Shown here: in pieces, positions 21,590 through 32,538 of the stretch
Layout: every line of letters begins with the position of its first letter
How positions within the stretch are numbered: the stretch's first letter is position 1
Assembly: GCA_024734495.1 (NCBI GenBank)
Contig: JALMQS010000615.1
Span: 341,173 to 405,172, forward strand
From: Forficula auricularia
Taxonomy: Eukaryota; Arthropoda; Insecta; Dermaptera; Forficulidae
Direction: 5' to 3'
Length of the DNA stretch: 64,000 nt
Notes under the pieces: model-generated
Databases searched by the model: none
The model's input: the letters and a program-made list of their open reading frames with translations, nothing else
What the model was told of the DNA's origin: nothing
Made by a program: the position numbers and the translations under genes

Positions 21590-22783
21590 CAGGGGTGGCC
21601 ACTACCCTTAACTTTGGAAGCCGCAAATTTATAAAACTGTTTCAAAGGGAGCCACATTGTTTGGAGATTAATTAATGGTTTATTAAAAAAAAGACACATT
21701 TTTTATTTTATAAAATATAAATGAAGTAACATTTATTTTTTGCTCTATTTACTTATAACATTTCAAAAATAATTTTTGATTGGATTAGATTAATTAATTG
21801 GATGGATTAATTTCCGCAATATGGTATTGGAATAATTATCGGAAAAGAGGTTTTTTTTTCTATAATTAGTTTTTCCTCTTACTAAAAACAAGGACTAAAG
21901 ATGATTAAGTGTCCTTACTCGATGGTGGAGAAATAATCTCGGAGTCGAAGCTAAAATACAATGTATACATTAATTAATGTAAAATAATTGGTTTAATAAA
22001 ATTTATAAAAAAAAAAAAAAAAAATAATTTTTGTATTATTATTTTTTAATTTGATTATTATACAGGGTGTGGTAAAGATCTACCACATTTTTGAAGAAAT
22101 ATAAAAAAATGAAAAAAATTAACTAGAAAAAAAACTAAATTTATTTTTGAAAAGAAATAAATGAATTTTTTTTTTAAATGTATTTTTAACATTATCAGAC
22201 ATAAAAAAAAGGGGCGGGGGGGGGGTAAAAAAAATTCTAGTTCCTTTGATCAAACTCAACCAAATTTTGTATACATATTCTGTGGATTCCCAGAAGGCTA
22301 GAAATGCAAAAACTAAACAAATTTTGTATACATAGTTTGATCGAAAGAGCTAGAATTTTAATTTTTGACTCTCCCTCCATTTAGGGTGGTTAGTTTTTGC
22401 ATTTCTACCCTCTGGGTATACAAAATTTTGGTTGATTTTGGTTGAAAGGGCTAGAATTTTCAATCTTGACTATCCCCCCCTATTTTGGGTATAAGTTTTT
22501 GCATTTCTAGCTTTCTGGGAGTCCACAGAATATGTATACAAAATTTGGTTGAGTTTGGTCGAAAGGGCTAGAATTTTCATTTTTGACCTCTCCCTCCTCA
22601 AATATATATTCAGTTTTTCCTAGTTTAATTTTTTCATTTTTTTATAGCTGTTCAAAATGTGGTAGATCTTCATGCCACACCCTGTACTTTTTAAAATCAG
22701 TATTATTCAAGAGGGTTCAAGAGCCTCACGAGATTGACTGAAGAGCCGCATGCGGCTCGCGAGCCACGTTGTGGCCACCTCTG
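21590..22783. mobile_element. Non-autonomous hAT with a nested element
   Basis: CAGGGGTGGCCACTACCC at the left and GTGGCCACCTCTG at the right. Flanks CTATATGT and ATATATGT differ at one of eight bases. The subterminal phrase GCGGCTCGCGAGCCAC is shared in style with the hAT at 54835. It contains the TA-flanked element 22063-22684. Confidence 0.85.
22063..22684. mobile_element. TA-flanked inverted-repeat element
   Basis: CAGGGTGTGGTAAAGATCTA is mirrored by TAGATCTTCATGCCACACCCTG, with TA on each side (22061-22062, 22685-22686). The interior carries the phrase AACCAAATTTTGTATACATA with AGAAATGCAAAAACT several times in both orientations. Confidence 0.82.
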
Positions 22784-23869
22784 ATATATGTTATCTGATG
22801 TGTTTATCCCATTAACAAGTGTAATCTGGGTAAGTGGTTTCAGCCGAAACATCAAACTTCAATATTTCTCTATTCTTCTAAAGTTTCCATTAATATTTCA
22901 ATATTTTAATTATTTTTTTAAATTAGAAAACCCTTTTTTTATTAATCGATTTCAATTTTCAAGAGTCCTTTTTCTTTATTTTGATTTTGTCCCTGTGCAC
23001 AGTAAGCTCTCTTTCTAGCTCGAAGCTTTAATATTGAAATCAACCCCTTCTTTTTCTTTTTTTTTTTTTGAACCCACATGGTTAAAAGAGAAATGTCTCT
23101 TGATGATTCGCGCCTTTTAAAAAAATCCAGAGCTTTAAACTTTACATAAAAATCTCTCCGCTTTTTTTTTTTACTTTTTTTTTTACTTTTCTCGTTTCCA
23201 TCTCTCAACATTCATTCTAGAGCTTTCTTCTCTCTCAATCCCTTTCGCCCTTTTGCTTATCCAACCCAGGATCATTATTTTCAAACGTAGGTATATAGAA
23301 ATCGGAGGGATTTATTCATTCCTAATATACTAGTACATCTCAATAAACAAATGTATTACCTAATAATTAATTCAATAATTAATTATATTAAGGTTATATA
23401 TTGTTTTTGTTTATATAGAAAGCATATGGTCACGTGGATATATATATATATATATATATATACTTATATATATCCCAAATATATCATTTTTTAAAGCTCT
23501 CTATTAAAAATTATTAAGAGAAATTTGAACCACGTGACCATAAGCTTCCTCTTTCTAACACATTCAGAAAGATAATTATACTATTTCTATCAGGCAACTA
23601 GGACTTGCAAACTGGTTAAAACCGAAACCGGTTTTTTGTTAAAATTTACCTAACTATAAAGCCCGGTTTTTCCTGAAAAACCGAAAGTCATTCATATAAA
23701 TATAGATTTTTTTAAATACCTATCCGTAAAAATTTGAATGACCCCAATTTTCCTTTCTTTTGGCGTAACTTACCCCATCTCAAAATTATTTATTATTTAA
23801 TTAATTATGTTTAATTAAAATGCCAGGAGAAATCTTCCACACAACTCTGCATTCAAGGTAGGGTATTTA
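22784..23869. other. Repeat-derived DNA, no gene
   Basis: A (TA)n run lies at 23438-23461. The 23345-23570 part repeats 13197-13400 and 38635-38720 and includes CCACGTGACCAT. Confidence 0.45.
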
Positions 23870-23877
23870 GTATAGAT

Positions 23878-24023
23878 CGAGGGATGAACCGAGACCTAAA
23901 TTCGTGTACACCTACTTCCACTTCCACTTTCATTTCCAAGTAGAATGCAATAGATTATTTAATGAATTCTAAAATAATTCCAAATACGGTGTACACCTAA
24001 TTCCAATCACGGTTCACCCCTCG
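23878..24023. mobile_element. 146-bp MITE, perfect 8-bp TSD
   Basis: CGAGGGATGAACCG at the left and CGGTTCACCCCTCG at the right. GTATAGAT flanks both ends (23870-23877, 24024-24031). Sister of 15819-15958; both share GTGTACACCTACTTCCACTT. Confidence 0.9.
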
Positions 24024-24063
24024 GTATAGATATTTATGAAATTGCGAAAACATAGCTCATGGT

Positions 24064-24317
24064 AGGGTGCCGTCCATAAATTACGTCACACAGTAAGGGG
24101 GAGGGGCATCTCAGATTTGTGACTAAATGTGAGAGGGAGGCCCTGGGATCTTAAAAATTATGATATCACAAAAGTCAAATTATTAAATTATAGGGTATAT
24201 AAGTGATAGAGTGACGTAGCAATACAGGAGGGGGGGGTGCTCAATGAAAATGTGACATAGTGGGAGGGAAGTCTAAAAATCTTGAAATTACTGTGGCGTA
24301 AGTTATGGACGGTCCCC
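24064..24317. mobile_element. MITE with CCGTCCATAAATTACGTCAC ends
   Basis: GGGTGCCGTCCATAAATTAC at the left is mirrored by GTAAGTTATGGACGGTCCCC at the right. It is about 254 bp with no coding capacity. The target duplication is uncertain. Confidence 0.75.
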
Positions 24318-24407
24318 AGCTACATATTTCACCATTAATGGTCTAACCTGAAATAATTTATCACATTATTTTGCCTTCTCAAAATCATGTTTTTTTCTAT
24401 AAAATAC

Positions 24408-25150
24408 TAGTGATGAGCAGAATTGGTCTTGGTCTTGCTTTGCTCATAAATAATATTAATACTCAAAAACAAAATAATAATAATAATAAATTCAAATTTA
24501 GGAACGAAGAGAAGATTATTTTTATTACAGACAAAAGGATCAGCCGGGGCTCGAACCCGGGATCTTTGCATATGTACTGCAATGCTTTGTCATAAGAGGT
24601 TTACCTCCTATATCCACTAAGCTACTGATCCCTGAATCCAAACTAATACCTTTTGTCCTATATGAATTATGGAATTTCTTTTTTAATCCTCTCCTCGTTC
24701 ATTTTTCGCAGCGTAGGCCTTGATTCATTATTTAAAACAATTGCGAGCGCGCTCCCATCGATCGTAGACTCCAAAGATCGAAAATAATTTTTCTTCTCCG
24801 CGTGACCACAACGAGTGCCGTTAAAGACAATTAATAACAAATTCAAATTTAGGGAACAAAGAAAAGATCCATAATCTTTTCTTCGTTCCCTAAATTTGAA
24901 TTTGTTAATTAATTGTCTTTACACGGCCTCGTTGTGGTCGCGCCCCGGATGAAGAGAAAATTATTTTCGATCTTTGGGGTCTGCGATCGATTGGGAGGCG
25001 CTGGAATAATTAATTGTTTAAATAATAATAATTTTCTTAAAAGTGATCAGGACTTTCTAAACACCCTATAGAAGACTTTACAAACACACCCTCTCCTATA
25101 TTAATTAGTGATGAGCAGAATTAGCCTTGGTCTTTGGTTTGCTCATCACT
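24408..25150. repeat. Composite inverted-repeat region
   Basis: The phrase AGTGATGAGCAGAATT occurs at 24408 and 25107. Between them is a palindrome centred near 24876 (arms about 140 bp, 24730-25025), with arms containing AATTCAAATTTAGGGAACAA and its inverse. Confidence 0.6.
24537..24631 (-). repeat. tRNA-like element with paired acceptor
   Basis: On the minus strand GGATCAG at the start pairs perfectly with CTGATCC at the end. CCGGGTTCGAGCCCCGG forms a T arm with box B, and TAGCTTAGTGGATA is box A-like. The 95-nt length comes from an extra hairpin region in the middle. A functional tRNA with intron cannot be excluded; a tRNA-derived repeat is more likely given the relative at 2465-2575. Confidence 0.5.
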
Positions 25151-25399
25151 GTAAATTACATAAATTTTTTAAATCTATATATCTTTAAAAGTGTTTTTTT
25201 ATTCAAAAAAGTATCTTCATCTCACTTTATTTAAATTTAAATTAAACGATTTTATTTTATTTTTTAATTTGGTACCTATAATATAAATAAATAAACTGTT
25301 ACTTTATTGCTCTTAATACAAGTCAAAACAGAGGTTATCAATACAAAGCTAAATTATTTGAATATTTGAATTTAAACTATCAATTTTTGCCATTGATTG

Positions 25400-25480
25400 T
25401 GACGTCAGAGCAAATTGTATTCTTTGACCATCAGTGAAAGGGACTCGATCTGTCATTTATAAGCAGCCCTTTTTCTCAGT
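25400..25480 (+). promoter_or_regulatory. Candidate core promoter
   Basis: TGACGTCA (a full CRE) at 25400-25407, TATAAG at 25458-25463 and an arthropod-style initiator TCAGT at 25476-25480. The TATA-to-start spacing of about 20 bp is shorter than the usual 28-32, so the assignment is tentative. It sits just upstream of exon-like blocks that join in phase. Confidence 0.4.
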
Positions 25481-25513
25481 GCAATTTACATCAAATTTTT
25501 ATTCTAATATAAG
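25478..25513 (+). other. Candidate non-coding exon 1 of plus-strand gene
   Basis: Runs from the putative initiator to a donor TATAAG|GTAAAT. Contains no ATG. Support is only the promoter-like context and the downstream exons. Confidence 0.35.
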
Positions 25514-25614
25514 GTAAATAATCTTAAATTATTAAAATAAATGATTATCAATATCTAATTTATCATTTGAATTGAAATTTTGGTTAATTAATGAATAATC
25601 TTTGATATTTTCAG

Positions 25615-25719
25615 AATGTGTTGATTTGGGTCGTCGAAACTGCCGTGATTGCATTAATGGCTTCTCCGAGTAAACAAACGTCATAATCCAGACAGAGAGA
25701 AAACTCTTCATTCAAATGG
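25615..25719 (+). CDS. Plus-strand gene: 5' UTR exon with start codon at its end
   Basis: Acceptor TTGATATTTTCAG|AATG and donor AAATGG|GTGAGC. The final ATG at 25716-25718 has a favourable context (TTCAAATGG). It leaves one G in the exon, completed by GG at the start of the exon at 31087 to give Met-Gly. Earlier ATGs in the exon are followed quickly by stops, so most of it would be UTR. The start falls inside the 28.6 kb intron of the minus-strand receptor. Confidence 0.45.
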
Positions 25720-26158
25720 GTGAGCTTTGCAATTAATATTGGATTTTTCTTTAATATTTAGACAAAATAGTTTTTTTATAAGCATGAAATGGATTTGAAT
25801 CTAGTATATATGCATGTGTGTGATCTATTTATGATAATTGCTCAGGTTAAATCTAGTATATAATCAATGCATTTGGATTATTTTTAGTTGTTTTCTTAAT
25901 CAAGTATTTTGTTAATTAATATAAGAATATTTTAATATCTAGGCATGAGTAAATTTAATATAATTCCCTAACATTTGGCAGATATTAAATTAGAAAGGAT
26001 AATAAAATGAATCTTTCAGATTGAAAATGCAATATTGGATTATTATTATTTTCCGGCCCAAAACATTTTTGATAGCGTTTCTCTAGATGTCTAGATGCAT
26101 GGAGTAGGCAAGGCATCAATATAAATATACATATTTATTTTCTCGATTATTAAATCTA

Positions 26159-27269
26159 TCTACTCTTATTAAACGAGCAAAAATTGTATATTTGTATCTT
26201 GGTTATATTTTGAAGAACGAATCTACCGATTTTGATGAAATTCATGGGGTTATCAAATGGATGGATAAAATTACAAATGAAGAAGTTCTTGGAAGAATCG
26301 GAGAAAGAAGAACATTGTGGAAGAGTCTGAAGAAGAGAAGAGGTCAGATGATGGGGCACACACTGAGACATGGGGGACTGCTTAGGGATATCTTGAGGGG
26401 AGGTGGGAAAGAAAAGGGGAAGGGGAAGACCCAGATTAGAATATTTCAACCAAATAATTGGGGGATATGGGATGCCAGACATTTAGAGAGGTCAAACAGC
26501 TGGCGGGGACAGAGTCGAGTGGAGACGGATTGTTGCATCAAACCAGTCTTAGGACTGTATACTCGATGATGATGATGATCACGGGTTAGGGGTTTTTGGG
26601 GTGACAATTCGATCTGTCACGGTCTCATCTTCGACAAAATTGTTTTTGATGGGTTTTTTTTCGTAATCAAATTAATTATTCTCAGGTAGACAAATCCCAT
26701 TCTTAGGTTTTAAAAAAAGGTTACTCTTTTCCTTTTATACCCAGGCAGACAATGGGTTATTTGTTTTATTGTTCTAAAAGGCCTTGAAGAAGTATTGTGA
26801 TTGTGGATTTTAACATATTTTGTTCTCCCTAAAGGTTAGAGATATTAATAAACGTTTTATAATTGTTTTTATAAAGAACTTTATTTATTTAATAGATTAA
26901 AAAATAATCAAGAATTTATTTTAAAATATCTTGCGCATAAGCAGGTCTCAATTTTCTGAAGAAAAAACACATTTTGATAGGTTTCATTTACTAACGAGTG
27001 GATGAATAAAAATGAATCATACGGTTGAATCAAACAGGTGTAGGAGGCGGGGTGCAGTGGTGGGGGATCCAGGGGCAGAGCGGGGTGGAGGTGTGGGGGG
27101 GGTACAGTGGGCGGAATATTATATATTTTTGTATTTTTTAATTTGAAAACGGCTCTTAAATAAAAATCAACAATTTTATCTGAATTTTAAATTAAAAATA
27201 ATATTAAAATAAAGATTTTAACTGAAGGAAGAAGTTACCGAGCAAATCGCTCGGTGCCTCATAATGTAC
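26159..27269 (+). mobile_element. Helitron family C copy with LINE insertion
   Basis: A|TCTACTCTTATTAAACGAGC at the 5' end. The 3' hairpin ACCGAGCAAATCGCTCGGT is followed by GCCTCATAATGTAC|T. The 5' body is interrupted at 26250-26573 by an RTE LINE 3' end; joining the flanks restores GATGAAATTCA-GGGTTAGG, as seen intact at 62590-62615. A G-rich tract lies at 27045-27105. Confidence 0.75.
26250..26573 (+). pseudogene. RTE LINE 3'-end fragment
   Basis: Encodes the C-terminal tail (KWMDKITNEEVLGRIGERR, then MMGHTLRHGGLLRD) closely matching the minus-strand LINE at 42945-44310. A frameshift lies near 26400. It ends in a GATGAT repeat tail at 26561-26579, as RTE LINEs do. A 7-8 bp duplication (TCATGGG/TCACGGG) is likely. 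Confidence 0.8.
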
Positions 27270-27734
27270 TATATTATTAAAGTCCATAGCATCCATATTA
27301 TTTGATTAATCAAGTATGCTGGCGAGAATTTGTTACAGGAAAGTAGAAAACGAAAAATTTTCATTGATTTAAGGCGACTTTTCGCACAATTTTATTTTGG
27401 CTTTATCAGACGTTCAATGATTATAAATAATTTTAAATATATAATAGATATGAACATGTTTCTGAATTAACTCAATTGCAATTGAATCTTTTTATGGCCC
27501 GAATAAGTATTTAATTTATATAAAACAAAGATTCAAATGGCAGGATTATTATAACATTCACTTAAAAAAGGGAAGTTATAATAATCTCTTTTCCACTTTC
27601 ATTTCGGATCTGCCCGACTGCTTGGAGAGTTGCAATTATCACTTAAATTATTGGATAAAAATACTTGGTAGGTTTCACATTAAGATATAAAAAATAAAAC
27701 GAATTTATTTTTGGAGAATCGTCAATCTCAGAGA
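27270..27734. other. AT-rich DNA without recognised gene
   Basis: Nothing diagnostic between the Helitron end and the LINE fragment. Confidence 0.45.
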
Positions 27735-28862
27735 AAATGTTTCACCAAGTACCAACACCAAATTCCTTAAAAACTATTGCAATTATCACCTTTATGCGGA
27801 TGATCTACAGGTCTATCATGTCCCCCCCCCCCCCGATGGAGTGGAAACTGCCGGTTATCTCGTAATGAATAAAATACATAGAGGCGATCCGTTCCTGGGC
27901 CCGCGAATAGCTATTTAACAATTAATGAGGGAAAACCAAGGCCATGATTATTGGTAGTCGTCCTTTTGTCAGGAGGCTTTCTGGCGGTGACCCCCTAGAG
28001 TAAGTGTAAATGGGCACCAGATTCAATATAGCGAGTGTGTCCCTAATCTCGGGGTCATCTTTGACCGATTCTTCACCTGGGAGGAACACATTAATTCGGT
28101 CAGTCGACGAGTGTTTCGGGGTCTCCATCAACTCATTAAAGTCAGGCATCTCATTCCATTTTCGACACGTAAACATCTCATCAATTCTTTGATATTGCCA
28201 ACCATGGACTATTGTTGCCTCGTGTATGGTGACGTCTCTGGGACCCGCGCGGGCTTACTTGATCGGGCTTTGAATGCATGCGTTCGATTTATTTTTGACA
28301 TTCCTAGACGCGATCATGTCTCCCCCTTTTATGTCAGACTTGGTTGGCTTAGGGCGACCCAGAGGCGTCTCTACATGCTTGGCAAATTCCTGCATCGCAC
28401 CTTCATTTCACATCAGCCCGAATACATCTATAAAATGTTCACTTTTAAATCATCCATACATAATCGCGCTTTTCGGGCTGATTCAAATCGTATTCATATT
28501 CCGAGTCACCGGTCCGAGGTGGTGAATAGGTCATTCACTGTCACTGCTGCCCGACTGTGAAATTCATTATCTTCATTCACCCGTTCCTCTTCATCATCAC
28601 TTATATGGAATCGTGGTCTCTTGGCATGTATTCACGGGGGCGGGTTTCGGGAGTGAGCGTCTCTTTTTTGGCGTCTCTTTTTTATGGTGTATATTTCCCC
28701 CCCTGCTGGCTCTCTCACCTTCCTTTCGCTGGAGCTTTCTTTCTTTTTCGCACACACTTGTTTTTATTTTTCTCCACTTTTACTGCTCATATGAGGCAAA
28801 CTGCCTCAGAGCATTGTGTAAAGTTAAATTGTAAGAATTATGAATAAATAAATAAATAAATA
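27735..28862 (+). pseudogene. Jockey/CR1-like LINE 3' fragment joined to a PLE scrap
   Basis: 27735-27772 resembles the PLE segment at 57078 (MFH-PTP-SLK). It is followed directly by LINE sequence with the RT catalytic box LYADDLQVY at 27790-27816 and a C-run at 27821-27834. Downstream, 28111-28560 stays open with STRKHLINSLILPTMDYC and LNACVRFIFDIPRRDH, the post-RT region of Jockey/CR1-type elements. Several frame changes lie between. The element ends in an AAATA tail at 28842-28862. Non-functional. Confidence 0.75.
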
Positions 28863-28973
28863 ATAAAATAAAATAATTAAAAATAAAATAAATGCCCAAC
28901 AAGGCATAAGACACAATGTGTGGCCATCCACATGACTTTACCTATACGCCTGGCCCCTCTCTTATATTTAATA

Positions 28974-30142
28974 CTAGCTTGCAAGCCGCCTTCGGCGGGA
29001 CTTTTGCTGGCAGGAGGCTTCGCCCCCTGGACCCCCACGTGGTTGCTTTATTGATGTTTTATTAGTTACAGAGAATAAATATAATTGTTTTATTATAAAG
29101 TCTTAAATAGATATAAAAATTTGAGATTCTATTTAACTGCAATATACACTCATAACAAATAAGATGAAACAAATATTTAAAATGTATTAAAAATCCACTT
29201 GTTATCATTAAGGGGAAAATAAAAACAAAAGTTATATTATATGTACGTATTATTATAGATAAGAAGACTTGAAAATTACAATTATTATTCATTTTGTTAG
29301 ACACAAAAGTATATACAATCTATTTATAAAAAATTCTCTTATTCTCAAGCTTGAGCTGTTTATCATAAAAGAATTTAGTCTTATTTATTTTAAGTCGATT
29401 CTTCCACGTTTTCAGTAAAGGTTGCCATTAATAGTCAAAACATCAAAAATGGAATGCAATAAGGTTATTCCTCTAGTATTAGATAAGAATCGATTGTTAT
29501 TTTTGATTTTAAGTCGATCCTCCATGTCTTCACCAATGGCTACCAATAAAAACCGAAACGTCAAAAATCGAATGTAGAATGGTTATTCCTCGACTGTTAA
29601 AAGAGAATCGATCATTATTTTTGAATTACAGTCAACATGAACTGCAAATTGCAATTGATATCTGATTAATAATAAAGGAATAAACATTTTAATATTTCAA
29701 ATGAATTTGGATAACGTTTAGCAACGATCCGTTGCAGTTTATTTTTTTAATTTTTGTTTTTAAATGTATTTTAAAAAAATAGATAGGTAGTTTTTTAAAT
29801 CTTTGTTGCATTATTAAATTCTTCTTCAACGATAATGTGGTTAGAACTTTTGAGAATGAATGACACTCAAAAATCTGACAAACAGGGCCGCCAACACTTG
29901 TTTTTTTTGCTCGTTTAGTTCTTTTATTGTCTGGCAAGCTATGTTGGCTAAACTGATTTTTTTATAGTTTTTCCTGAATTTTTCAATTTTCCGGGCAACT
30001 TTTCCAATTTTTTTTTTTTTTTACGTATTAACCTGAAATGGACTATTACGAACATTCAAAAAAAAAAAATTATCCAAATCGGTCCAGGCATTTGAGAGAT
30101 CTGCGCTTACAAAGAAACAGAAATTCATTTTTATTATATAGA
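28974..30142 (-). mobile_element. Helitron family A-like, complete non-autonomous copy
   Basis: On the minus strand the 5' end is A|TCTATATAATAAAAATG. The 3' end is the hairpin CCGCCGAAGGCGG followed by CTTGCAAGCTAG|T. These are classic Helitron ends. It is 1169 bp with no Rep/helicase frame. Part of the interior (GGATAACGTTTAGCAACG) recurs at 60105. Confidence 0.87.
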
Positions 30143-30334
30143 TTTAATAAAATAATTTATAGTCATTTAGGGTGGTTATAACCCTATAGGGGGAGGGTCA
30201 AAAATGAAAATCTAGGCCCTTGGAGCTTACTCAGCCAAATTTTGTATATAGAATCAGTGGACTCCCAGAAGACTAAAAATGTAAAAACTAACTGCCCAAA
30301 TTTGGGGCGAGGTCAAAAAATGAAAATCTATTTC
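30143..30334. other. Spacer with element-associated motif
   Basis: Contains CTCAGCCAAATTTTGTATA and AAAATGTAAAAACT, the motif seen inside several Helitrons and MITEs here. Confidence 0.4.
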
Positions 30335-30815
30335 GAATCGCACTTTCCACTTGGATAATTGAGACTTGCTTCCCCCCTGGGTTCCTGGACAGGCAACTTC
30401 CCCTCCTTCCCTCCCTCCCGGCTGCCTATCCGCAGGTTCGCCTGTGATTCAATGCACGGCGACTAAATATTATTTCTTTATTACAATTACATATAGAAAG
30501 ATTTCAATGCGTGTCCAGTCTCCCCACCACCCTCCCCGCCGCCCCCTCTTCCCCTTCCCCTTTGGCGACAATAGATCACGTGATGACGCTAATTAGTTTC
30601 CAACGCCCCGGAATCAAGTAAGCATCTCAACCCCTGCAGCTCCGAATATTTGCATCCCTCGGTGTCAAAAATGGACCATTTCATCTGAAAATCTTCCACA
30701 AGACCAGGTACACACTCACCTCTCTTCTGAACAAATTCTATTATCATCCAAATAGATTAGGATTGAATATTGGGCCCCCGGGTTTCTAAAACCATCTAGC
30801 TCACATTATACGAGA
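30335..30815 (-). repeat. Dispersed ~460-bp repeat, copy 2
   Basis: Inverted match of 18668-19125. It ends CTAGCTCACATTATACGAG; the equivalent in copy 1 abuts a Helitron end. Confidence 0.6.
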
Positions 30816-31086
30816 TATATGTTTAATAGATACCCGTGACTAGTATAATAATTAAATCTATATTCTATACTAATATAATATATCTTTTGATTTAATAATC
30901 AGATATAATAAAATAATCTTAACTCAGATTTCAAGATTCGTAAGAGTTAATCCATCGATTTCTTTGGTTTTATTAATGAATTAATTTTAGAAATTTGTAT
31001 TTTCCATCCTAATAGTAGTGATGAGAATACTTTTGGTAAATATTTTCAATGTCCATTTGTTAATGGGTATATTTAATTTCCCACAG

Positions 31087-31185
31087 GGCTAATAAGAGGC
31101 TTCCTCCATTCTCCGAGCCATTCAAGTCCTAACTTGTATTCTTCAGGACTCTCTGTGATCCACAGGATCTCTTCCATAGATAAAT
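31087..31185 (+). CDS. Plus-strand gene, first main coding exon (unknown protein)
   Basis: Acceptor TTTCCCACAG|GGCTAA and donor GATAAAT|GTAAGT. After the two bases that complete the Gly codon from 25719, only one frame is open and it is open throughout: LIRGFLHSPSHSSPNLYSSG and then LSVIHRISSIDK. Two other frames hit stops. With the preceding exon the product begins Met-Gly-Leu-Ile-Arg and is Ser-rich. An N-terminal Met-Gly is a potential myristoylation site. I do not recognise the family. The exon ends in phase 1, which does not match the next block at 33512, so an exon between them is missing from this model. Confidence 0.5.
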
Positions 31186-31426
31186 GTAAGTGTTACGTAA
31201 TTAATATCTAATAAACTTAATATATAATTTTTATTTAATTATCTATTAATCTCGTAATTAGTAAGAAAATCTATATATGTATATTCCTATTTTTAATTAT
31301 TTTCATATCAACATAAAGAGAAAAATTAGCTTTATAGAAATTAGAGATTACAATGAGTGGCCAAATTATTATACTCAAATGATTTTTATCAAGTAAATTT
31401 ATTTTATTCAAATTTTTCAAAAATCA

Positions 31427-31500
31427 TAGTAGTTTTGGACTGGCCTGGCAACTCGCCATATCTGTACCCGATCGAAAATGTATGGGCGGCCCTAAAAAAA
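31427..31500 (+). pseudogene. Tc1/mariner transposase scrap
   Basis: Encodes VLDWPGNSPYLYPIENVWA, which matches the conserved NSPDLNPIEN-W block with the catalytic Glu. A stop follows after ten more codons. Isolated fragment. Confidence 0.75.
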
Positions 31501-31554
31501 GAGATTTGAAACGATAAAATAATTACTAACAAAATAAACTTGATAAGAAAATAC

Positions 31555-31715
31555 AGTAGAATCCCCATATATCGTATCTTCAAGGGGACAAACGATAAGT
31601 ACGATATATCGAGGCTAAAAATTAAAAATACGATATATCGAAAATTTTAATTTATTTTATAAAGACTGAATCGAATAATTCTCAACATGAGTCTATTAAA
31701 CTAATAGGAGACCCG
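31555..31715. mobile_element. pogo/Tigger-like terminus
   Basis: CAGTAGAATCCCCATATATC resembles pogo-group ends. The internal GATATATCGA phrases recur twice. No opposite end was identified. Confidence 0.4.
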
Positions 31716-31931
31716 GCCCTAACTAACTAACTCACTCGACTCCCTGGCTCACCGAAGAAACGTTTCTGCCCTTTCCCAGTACTACAGATACTACCATGGT
31801 TGAAAAGTTTTTGTTTTTCCGAGAGTAGCAGAGTTGTTGATTCACAAAGAGGTTGTCTTCTGCTTGATGCAAATAAACATACACACATATATATCGAGAT
31901 GATACATCTGTATATATATTATTTATTTGTT

Positions 31932-31973
31932 TGAGACTATAGTTTCGAAGACTTGGTCTTCATCATCAGTCTT
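31932..31973 (-). ncRNA. Hammerhead-like motif, left end of PLE
   Basis: Minus strand CTGATGA, helix II GAAGAC/GTCTTC, then GAAACTATAGTC, identical to the motif at 8126-8170. Confidence 0.7.
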
Positions 31974-32496
31974 TCTTCAATTATAAATGTTTTTCATGGA
32001 GTCAATATCATATGGATATTGAAAACTTGGTGTTCTTTCGTCACTGCTGGTTGGCTAGGAACTAATAAAGACATTCTATCTGGGCTCACATTCAAATATA
32101 ACAATATGTTTCCCTTTCTCCTTTCTCCTTAGAAAGGCTGACAAACCCAAAATTAATTAGCGCAATCGAATCTTTAGAAATTTTGAAATCATTCAATAGA
32201 AATTCAAAACTCTGTTTGAACAATCAGATTGAGTTGTCGGATAGTAATCTGCTTAAGATGTTTGCTAACAAAAGATAAAAGGGGAAAAAAAATAAAAAAA
32301 TAAAAAAAGGAAAAAACCCCTTTTTTTGTCAGCCTTTCTAAGGAGAAAGGAGAAGGGAAACATATTGTTATATTTGAATGTGAGCCCAGATAGAATGTCT
32401 TTATTAGTTCCTAGCCAACCAGCAGTGACGAAAGAACACCAAGTTTTCAATATCCATATGATATTGACTCCATGAAAAAACATTTATAATTGAAGA

Positions 32497-32538
32497 AAGA
32501 CTGATGATGAAGACCAAGTCTTCGAAACTATAGTCTCA
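32497..32538 (+). ncRNA. Hammerhead-like motif, right end of PLE
   Basis: Plus strand CTGATGA, GAAGACCAAGTCTTC, GAAACTATAGTC. Flanking ATTTAT...TTG and CAA...ATAAAT can form helix I. The inverted partner is at 31932-31973. Confidence 0.7.
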
